From: Cryptomeria japonica
Taxonomy: Eukaryota > Streptophyta > Pinopsida > Cupressales > Cupressaceae
Length of the DNA stretch: 64,000 nt
Direction of reading: 5' to 3'
Assembly (NCBI RefSeq): GCF_030272615.1
Contig: NC_081414.1
Location: 766,180,483 to 766,244,482 of the forward strand
The notes under the pieces are model-generated. The model was not told the DNA's origin and searched no databases. It saw only the letters and a program-made list of their open reading frames with translations. The translations under genes were made by a program, and so were the position numbers. Shown piece by piece: positions 57,373 to 64,000 of this stretch. Each line of letters begins with the position of its first letter. Positions within the stretch are counted from its first letter, which is position 1.

Positions 57373-58350
57373 CTATATTAGTTCATTTATGATCATCTCA
57401 ATTGTCGGTTCAGAATCTACAGACCTTGAATTTCCTCTAAAGTGTTCATCTATCTTCACATTATCACTTTCAATGATTTTCTGCAATCGTTTATTAAAAC
57501 ATCTATATGCCTTACTCTTAGATGAATAACCAATTAATATTCCTTCATCACTTCTAGGATCAAATTTACCAACATACTCATCTCTCCTAATATAGCATTT
57601 GCTTCCAAATATTCTGAAGTATTTAAGAGTAGGAGTATTACCAAACCATAGTTCATAAGGGGTCTTACCGATTTCACCTTTGATGTGAACTCTGTTGAAA
57701 GTGTAAACCGTTGCATTCACTGCTTCTCTCCAGTACACATGAGGTAGATCTTCTTCTAATGTCATGTTTCTAGCTGCTTCCAGAATAGTTCTATTCTTCC
57801 TTTCCACAATTGCATTTTGCTAAGGTGTCTAGGGTGCTGATAGTTGTCTTTTAATTCCATTCACTTCATAGAATGTATTAAATTCCTTAGATGTAAATTC
57901 TCCTCCTTGATCAGATCTCAAACATTTGATTTTCTTACTAGTTTCATTCTCTACCATTGCCTTGTATAACTTGAATTTTCCAAAAGCTTTTGATTTCTTC
58001 CTGAGAAAAGTAACCCAACACATTCTAGAATAATCATCAATAATTAGCATAAAATATCTATCTCCCTGTAGACTTCTTGTTCTTTCCGGACCACACAAGT
58101 CAGTATGAATTAAATCAAGAACATTATTAGATTTCTCATAAAGACTCTTAAAGGTTGTTCTAACTTACTTTCCCATTTGACATTCCTTACATACCTGATT
58201 ATGAGGTTTCACAATCTTAGATAAATCCCTTACTGCCTTAGTTGAACTGATCTTTACAATGCAATCAAAATTCACATGACAAAGTCTCTTATGTCATAAC
58301 CAACTTTCATCAATATGTGCAATCAAACATGTCTTATCACTTGTTCAAAT
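57373..58350 (-). pseudogene. int: Copia integrase
   Basis: The minus strand has a pre-integrase zinc-binding remnant (about 58350-58150), then the core: Asp in LIIDDYSRMCWVTF (about 58050), Asp in CLRSDQGGEFTS (about 57920) and Glu in AIVERKNRTILEAARNM (about 57800). NGTPYELWFG-type sequence, KCYIRRDEYVGKFDPRSDEG and ILIGYSSKSKAYRCFNKR follow. Two stops lie between the second Asp and the Glu (about 57829 and 57820). Confidence 0.88.
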
Positions 58351-58404
58351 GAAAGATATTACCTTTAGTCTGATTACCGGTTGCAATCTCCAATCAAGTT
58401 ATGT

Positions 58405-58690
58405 TCATGATTTTTCATTTACCATTCTTGAATTGTAACTGAAATCCCTTTTCAACCAATTGACCAAACTCAAAAGATTATGCTTCAAACCTTCAGCATA
58501 ATAAACATTGTCAGTATTGTGCTTACCATCCAAAGATATAGTGCCTTTTCCTTTGATTAAACAAGATTTATCATCGCCAAATCTTACTAGACCTCCACTA
58601 TATTCCTGAAAAGATAAGAATTTACTTTTATCACAAGTCATATGATGTGAACATCCACTATCAATGATCCATTCATCTTTTTATTCTATT
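58405..58690 (-). pseudogene. pro: Copia protease
   Basis: The minus strand active-site motif WIIDSGCSHHMT (about 58675-58640) is intact. FGDDKSCLIKGKGTISLDGK and LKHNLLSLVNWLKRDF follow. A stop (TAA) directly precedes the active site at about 58681, where relatives have Lys or Glu. This one is not explained by C-to-T. Confidence 0.82.
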
Positions 58691-59773
58691 TTAGTTGCCA
58701 GGGCCTGCTCTAGCGGTGAGACAGTAGGTGTCGGTTCATCTTCTTTTATTGCAACAAATTCCCATCCATTATCTGTCAATTCTTGATCAGAATCATTTGC
58801 AACTCCATCAACATAGTAACAAGATTTCTCTCTATTCTTCTTAAATCTATATCTTTGATATTCAGGGTTAGGCCTATATGTTCTTTTAGCTTCCTCTCTC
58901 AATCTTACATGTCTATCAGAACATCTCGATGCTATATGACTAGTGTTATTGCAATTAAAACATTTAAATGGTGCTTTACCTTCATACTTACTTCCAACTG
59001 GACCTTTTGGCATTTTCCTTGCAAATAGTGCTTCAAGTTCTTTCAGTTCTTCATTTTCCCTCCTGATATCTTCAAGTTCTTTTGCATAAAGTGTTTTCCA
59101 ATCAGATTTGTCAAATGATGATGATGATGCTCTGGAGGCTAAATATGTCTTAACTATAGCAACAGGACCAAATTCCTCAAGCTCAAATGCTCAAAGTTTT
59201 CCAACCAACGTATCTTTAGATACTGATGTATTAGGCATTGTTCTCAACTCATTAATAGAAGTTACTTTCATTTTGTAAGTCGGTGGCAAAGCTCTTAAAA
59301 CTTTAGAAGCAATTTCATCTTCACTTAAGGATCCTCCACAACATTGTATTCCTACAATAATTTCATTCTCTTTCCATAAAAGCATAAATTCTTTCAGCTT
59401 CTTCCATTTTCAAATTTCCATACCTAACCCGATAACATTCCAGTTTTTCAATTTTGACAGTGGTATCTCCTTCATTCAATGTTTCCAATTTATCCCAAAT
59501 AGCTTTAGTAGTAGATCGGTCTAATAATCCCATAATTTGTTGATCTGATAATGCGCTCAGAAGTGTTTCTCTTACTTTGCAATCATTTTCTTGATCTTTA
59601 CCCAAAGTTGATGGATTAGGTTGATTCAGAGTAGGACCAACATAGATATTCTTTGTAACTTCCCATATGTCTCTTCCAATGCAATTCAGATGTGTCTCCA
59701 TTCTGATCTTCCATATACCATAGTTAGTTCCATCAAGTTTAGGATTGTCCTTCCTGAAAATGTTTGTTGCCAT
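58681..59773 (-). pseudogene. gag: Copia gag with nucleocapsid knuckle
   Basis: On the minus strand ATG 59773 opens MATNIFRKDNPKLDG, NYGIWKIRMETHLNCIG, KAIWDKLETLNEGDTTVKI, which is the Copia gag pattern (UBN2 type). A one-base shift near 59370 moves the frame. It continues with EIIVGIQCCGGSLSEDEIASKVLRALP. A TGA near 59190 sits where relatives have Arg (LRAFELEEFG). The knuckle CFNCNNTSHIASRC is at about 58945. The start is 46 bases inside the primer site. Confidence 0.87.
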
Positions 59774-59816
59774 AGGATCTCCTCAAGCTATTAGGCTTCT
59801 GCAAAAAGAGGACTTA

Positions 59817-59828
59817 GCTCTTATACCA
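59817..59828 (-). other. Primer binding site of the Copia element
   Basis: The minus strand reads TGGTATAAGAGC, a one-base variant of the initiator-Met site TGGTATCAGAGC. It is two bases from the LTR end. Confidence 0.85.
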
Positions 59829-59830
59829 AT

Positions 59831-60931
59831 TGTTAGGAACTAGAAGGACAACTAAGAAGGGGGGGTGAATCAGTTGTCAGTGAATTTCAACCCAATTATA
59901 ACTTAATCAAACTTAATACTTAATATTGGTAAACCAAACTTAATGTTGGTTAACAGATTAGCAGTTAATATCAATACTGGTGAAACCTAATGCATGAAAC
60001 AGAAAGAGAAACAACATCCACAACACATAACATAGAGATTTTGATGTGGAAACCTTGTAAGGGGAAAAACCACAGTGGGAAACCTTACCCACAATCAGAT
60101 GATACTACTACAGATAGTATGTGTATACAAATGGGGTCTGCACATGCAAAAAGGCCAACCGCCTAGAGCACACTGCTCAAATGGGAGTCACAATGACTAT
60201 AGTAGGATGGTTAAATCCTAGAATAATGTACTGCTCAAAATAGCATCTCCAATGTTGGATTCAGTGTCGGTTAATCTCTGATAAACACCTTCAAACCTTC
60301 CTTTAACCTTTTCTATGGTCTACTCATATGATCTTCAATATTTGCACATACCATGTTCCAATACCATACCATAACCATGTCATATGTTTATCTCATAAAT
60401 GAGATCTTACATATATACAAAACCTAAGACCAAATGTGTAGGTCATCTCACTAAGAATATTACAATTAAATCAATTACAAATAATTCTTGTTGTGATGCA
60501 TCATGTCAGCTCAATGCATTTACAACAATATCCAATCAATAAATCATCTTCATATTGTGTCATGTTGATCTGGAATAGATAACGTATACCAGTCCATAAC
60601 CTAGACCAATCTGTCGGTAACAACAAATATGTCAACCCAATTAGCCCAATAACCAAAACACCAAAACCAAGTATCCAAACCATGTCTTTGACATAATCAA
60701 GTGATCTCCAAATGATAACAAGTCATCATCAGTGTCGGTGAACCATATAACCTTTCAGTGAGCATATACCGGTGGTTGTGCATAAGTCATTGGCCTTGTC
60801 GGTGAACACAATGTACCAGTTCATCAGTAAACCAATATAACTATAGTGCAAAATCAACAATGTAGATCTCCAGAAGGATAAGTGTTGACATAAATGACAA
60901 AAATAATGCAACACATCCATAATACCAACAC
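59831..60931 (-). repeat. 5' LTR of the Copia element (right copy)
   Basis: The plus strand starts TGTTAGGAACTAG and ends AATACCAACA, followed by the duplication CCATT. It differs from 54195-55292 at scattered single bases, many of them C/T or G/A. Confidence 0.92.
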
Positions 60932-61249
60932 CATTTAGGTTGAGGATCACTGAAGGATTTTCCATCCTTGAGAATTCTCCCTGTTGTTGAGCCTATATTT
61001 GTGATTTTCTGCTTAATTTTGGTGAAAATATAAGTATGGCACAGAGATTATAAGTTCATTAAGGGATTACCCTCTCGGATTTTGCATATCCCAAGTGTAG
61101 AAGGATTAGCGGAATCCTTCTCATATGTTGGTCCAAGTTCTTGGAGATTTTGATAGTTGGAGTTGGCTTCTCCTCAGATAAATCTGAAGAATCAACTTCG
61201 TTTATGTCTACTTGTAGTGTAAACCCCATTCTGGGGAACCAACAATATG

Positions 61250-61690
61250 TTCAATACTTTCCTCATCACTTTCACATAGCATACATCTATTGGCCAACTG
61301 AAAGTCATACCTCTTGAGGTTATCCATAGTTAAAATTCTACCATGTGATACCGTCCACCAAAAAAAACAAATTTTGGGCATAGTCTTTGTTCTCCATATG
61401 TAGTCTCATTTGAAGAGGGGCGACAAAGAGCGTGAAGCAATTTCAAAACCAAATTTATCCATGAAATTGCCATCTTTTGATGGATCCCAAACTAACACAT
61501 TTTCATCATCTCTTCTATAAAATATGACAATATTGAGGATTCTAAGAAGCTCTTCCATAGCATACTTCTTTGGTTGGGTAAAATCAAGGTCTTTGACATT
61601 TCACTCCACCGATGATGAGTGAGGGACCTAATAATCACAAATATGGGTCCTAAGACTTGCAGATGGATCTTTGGATGTTGATCAGAAATA
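61250..61690 (-). pseudogene. LINE remnant, start of zinc-binding region
   Basis: The minus strand reads NVLVWDPSKDGNF, then FFWWTVSHGRILTMDNLKR-type sequence and CxLCESDEESIEHI (first half of the RT-associated zinc-binding motif). It is cut at the ATATG site. The second half is at 48262 downwards. The exact 5' end near 61690 is set by the return of Copia RNase H coding. Confidence 0.6.
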
Positions 61691-62325
61691 GTATAGATCT
61701 ATTCTTGGATTATTTTTCTATTTGACTTCTTCAAGATAGGATATTATGCATATGGTATGTTTGGTTGCTATATATCAAGCTAATCCTAAGAAATCTCATA
61801 ATCAAGTAGTGAAGAGGATATTCAAATATTTGAAAGGGACTCCAGATTTTGGATCATGTTATAAAAAGGATGATGATTTCACTTTGAAGGCTTATTTAGA
61901 TGCTAATTGGGCAGATGTGCAGATGACAAAAGAAGTACAAGTAGTGGTTCATTTTCTTGGGAGACATATTGGTTTCTTGGTTGACCAAGACACAAGATTC
62001 AATATTATTATCTATTGTAGAGGTAGAATACATTGCAGCAACCTCTTATTGCACTCAGGTTATATGGATGAACTAAACTCTTAGAAATATCAAGGTGCTA
62101 TATGATGAGGCAATTCCAATTATGTATGATGATACAACCATTATCATTATTTCAAAAAATCCGGTGATGCATTCAAGAACAAATAATATTTCTATCAAAT
62201 GACATTTCTTAAGAGAAAAGGTTGCAGAGAAGAAAGTTAAATTTAAGTGTGTACCCACAAAGGATAAGATTGCAGATATTTTCACTAAGGTGTTGGAAAA
62301 GGATACCTTTGAGTATGTCTAATAG
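61690..62325 (+). pseudogene. pol: Copia RNase H end
   Basis: It resumes with YRSILGLFFYLTSSR, DIMHMVCLVAIYQANPKKSH and VVKRIFKYLKGTPDFG. RNase H motifs are AYLDANWADV (an intact D-A-x-W-A-D form), then VEYIAATSYC-like sequence in a shifted frame, and DDTTIIIISKNPV-type sequence. The end is ADIFTKVLEKDTFEYV. It follows on from the RT piece at 44640 across the LINE insertion. Confidence 0.78.
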
Positions 62326-62690
62326 AAATTAGGGATTATTGGCCCTCCTTATTCAAAACATGAAAGTGGTTCCTCTATCTAGGGGAGTTTCAAAGTTCAT
62401 TGTTTGTCTTCTAGATTGATATAGTTGTTGCTCCCAAGGAGAGTCATTCAGTGTGTGTGGTTTCTTGATTGTAGGGAAGTAATTGTAGATGAAAGTTATC
62501 CCTATTATGGGGATTTTTGCAATAATCAAAATGTATTCCTAGAAGAGAGAAAGTTCATTATTACAAAGGGGGAGAGAAATTTTTGTTGAGAGCAGTGATG
62601 TGCCCTTTATCCTTGACATCAAAGGTGGGGAGAGTTCAATAGTGGAAAGAGTTGTTTTTTATTGGTAGTACAAGTATTTCTATCAATGAC
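62326..62690 (+). other. 3' untranslated part of the decayed Copia element
   Basis: This stretch holds two extra polypurine-like tracts (AAAGGGGGAGAGAAA at about 62567 and GGTGGGGAGAG at about 62625) before the one next to the LTR. No coding is recognised. Confidence 0.5.
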
Positions 62691-62743
62691 AAAGGGAGAG
62701 AGTGTTGGAAACTTGAGTTATGATGATTTTTGTTGTCATTGAT
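62682..62743 (+). other. Polypurine tract with potential bracketing stem-loop
   Basis: The tract AAAGGGAGAGAG (62691-62702) precedes the LTR start TGTTGGAAAC. Arm 1 ATCAATGACAA (62682-62692) and arm 2 TTGTCATTGAT (62733-62743) are perfectly complementary over 11 bp, with a 40-nt loop. Confidence 0.6.
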
Positions 62744-63748
62744 GTCAAACTTGTTTAGTGTTTGTCATTTAGTCATAAATAGTTGTGTGCGGAAGTGATG
62801 AAGTTGTGTAATTGTTTTTGAGTTGTGCAAATATTGTATATGGTTCATAAATGAGTGTTTAGAGGTTGATATGTTTCCTAGTGATATTATTAAGTATGAG
62901 GTGTTTCTGGAAGGCTATTGTAGTGGAAGGTGTAATATGTAGGAAAGTGTATTTAATATCCTAGTGGAAGATTACTTTGCATTCCTCAAATTTGTGAAGA
63001 TTGTGGATTCTATTTCTAGATAAAATGTTTATGATCAGTGTATATTGCACTCTTAGGTTTGTGGGTCCTCTCTTTCTCATATGGTAGAGTTTTTTGTTGT
63101 TGTTTATGTCAGTGAGTCTATCTATTACAACTGGTCTAGAGAATTCTCGTCAGAGTATGCGCAACATTGTTTTGAGAATTTTTTTAGTTCTTGTAGGAAA
63201 AGATATTGTAATGGGTCAGCATCTCATTTGGTCAGATAACTACATGGGTCAATTCAATAATTCTTGTATATTTTATTGGTTGAATAGAATGCATGTAAAG
63301 AGGGGTGTACCTTATATTTGGAGTTTTTTTTTAAGTTGGGAATAGGAAAGGGGAGCATGATGGAGCAACTGAATATGTGAATATATCTTTGGTTAAGAAC
63401 TAATTGATTATTTTAGGTGCTAAATTTAGTGATGCGCATTCTATTGTTGATTGGTGTAGTTCAACATTGTCACAAGGAGGGATAATTGATTCAAAAGTGC
63501 ATAGGTTCTTTTTATTTGTTGATGAGGGATTAATAGGAGATAGGTTGGATTATCAGACAATCAAAGAGTCATCAAAGATGTATTAATTTCAAAGCTTGAT
63601 GCAATTACATGGAACATTTGGATATGAGAGTTGCCTTATTTTTGTCAAAATTCTATTCAATGTGACTAGGAGCAATGCAAGTCAAGTTAGTGGGTAGATA
63701 CTTGGATTCCATAGTATCTAACTCCTTTATCTCAAGGAATATCCTCTT
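62703..63748 (+). repeat. 3' LTR of the decayed Copia element
   Basis: It starts TGTTGGAAACTTGAG directly after the polypurine tract. The end is not defined because another LTR begins at 63749 and the partner LTR is not in the window. T-rich frames within it (63094-63345, 63404-63586) are not considered genes. Confidence 0.65.
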
Positions 63749-64000
63749 TGTTGGCATTGAGTTGTCATTGATGTCAACCGGTATTGCAAGCAGGCTACCG
63801 GTAGAGGTATGTCATCTGAGATGAGGAAGATTGTACCAGTTTGGTGAAAGACAAGTAGTTGTTGAGACTGTCAGTGACTTCACCAATATGAGGTGAGATG
63901 CATGTGTGTGTGATCATGTTAAGTGATAACTGGTCGAGCTTATACCAGTTTGGAGTTTGATTGCATGTTTATGATGAAGAGGAAGAATGTTAAAGTAATC
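63749..64000 (+). repeat. Start of another Copia LTR, cut by the window end
   Basis: TGTTGGCATTGAGTTGTCATTGATGTCAACCGG has the same beginning as other Copia LTRs in this window (for example the minus-strand one at 46196). No polypurine tract precedes it, so it is a 5' LTR or a solo LTR inserted in the preceding LTR. Confidence 0.55.

Larger units (their letters stand above)
54195..60931 (-). mobile_element. Nearly complete Ty1/Copia element, minus strand
   Basis: Both LTRs (54195-55292 and 59831-60931) are present and closely similar. The 5-bp target duplication CCATT lies at 54190-54194 and 60932-60936. On the minus strand the order is primer site, gag, protease, integrase, RT, RNase H, polypurine tract, which is the Copia order. 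The gag-pol frame is continuous from 59385 to about 55600 except for point stops, and one 1-base shift lies in gag. It is the best-preserved element here and the innermost of its nest, as expected for a younger insertion. Confidence 0.93.
48263..61244 (+). mobile_element. TG...CA element of unclear class carrying a coding region
   Basis: The left end is TGATGGTCAG and the right end CCAACA, with a perfect 5-bp target duplication ATATG (48258-48262 and 61245-61249). Removing it restores the host LINE frame. TG...CA ends with a 5-bp duplication are typical of LTR retrotransposons, yet I cannot find direct repeats at its two ends, a primer binding site or pol. It contains a TATA-like site, a coding region (49532-53257) and, inserted near its right side, the Copia element 54195-60931. 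Its own length without that is about 6.2 kb. Confidence 0.65.
44650..61690 (-). mobile_element. Minus-strand LINE remnant with nested insertions
   Basis: LINE-type coding appears on the minus strand at about 61690-61250 (zinc-binding region start) and continues at 48262-47440 (rest of zinc-binding region and RNase H). The join across the ATATG target site of the TG...CA element restores the frame (SIEHIFFHCPFS-type Cys-His motif). RT is missing, so it is 5'-truncated. The 3' limit is set by where the Copia sequence stops, near 44650. No clear poly(T) on the plus strand marks it, and the 44650-47400 part is only tentatively LINE. Confidence 0.55.
34075..63748 (+). mobile_element. Decayed Ty1/Copia element, split by a CACTA transposon and a LINE
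   Basis: Pieces appear in the order integrase (34075-34935), RT (43706-44650), RNase H (about 61690-62325), polypurine tract (62691-62702) and 3' LTR (62703 onwards). They join across a CACTA element (34939-43702) and a minus-strand LINE with its own insertions (about 44650-61690). The 5' end, gag and protease are missing: the sequence starts mid-integrase right after the LINE poly(A) at 34074. Order and phase across the gaps support one original element. Confidence 0.75.

Overview
The window is plant nuclear DNA made almost entirely of old, mutually nested transposable elements. There is no intact host gene, rRNA, functional tRNA or CRISPR array. The long AT-rich non-coding stretches and the many decayed Copia, Ty3/Gypsy and L1-type LINE lineages suggest a very large genome, most likely a gymnosperm. 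That last point is inference.

Layout. (1) 1-15518: a Ty3/Gypsy element of the Tat lineage whose 5' LTR lies left of the window. It has a long leader, then one gag-pro-RT-RNaseH-archaeal-type RNaseH-integrase frame (1121-8410) broken only by point stop codons, a tandem repeat, an antisense plant-mobile-domain gene (11220-13217, possible first exon at 13870-13947), and a 3' LTR (14357-15518). (2) 16225-34074: a 5'-truncated L1-like LINE, split by a gag-protease-only Gypsy element (17552-31744). That element is split by a minus-strand chromovirus (20137-29716, 5-bp target duplication GGATC), which in turn contains the 3' half of a Copia-like element with a non-canonical coding region (24126-27664). 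(3) 34075-63748: a decayed Copia element in plus orientation, itself split twice. The first insertion is a CACTA DNA transposon (34939-43702, target duplication TGT). The second is a minus-strand LINE (about 44650-61690), which carries an isolated Copia LTR (45406-46196) and an unusual TG...CA element (48263-61244, duplication ATATG). That element carries a coding region and a nearly complete minus-strand Copia element (54195-60931, duplication CCATT). (4) 63749-64000: the start of another Copia LTR.

The most exciting find is in the CACTA transposon. It has no recognisable transposase, but it carries two facing copies (about 1.2 kb arms, 26-nt spacer) of a fragment of a DRM-type de novo DNA methyltransferase gene. 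A transcript through it would fold into a long hairpin matching the host enzyme that directs RNA-dependent DNA methylation, a plausible anti-silencing device. It resembles in logic, but not in form, the rice CACTA-borne miR820 that targets OsDRM2. A second structural find is a possible stem-loop that brackets the polypurine tract and LTR start in three different Copia elements here.

The elements do not form pathways together. They are a stratigraphic record in which inner elements are younger than their hosts. Stops and lost catalytic residues are largely explained by C-to-T or G-to-A change, as expected for heavily methylated repeats.
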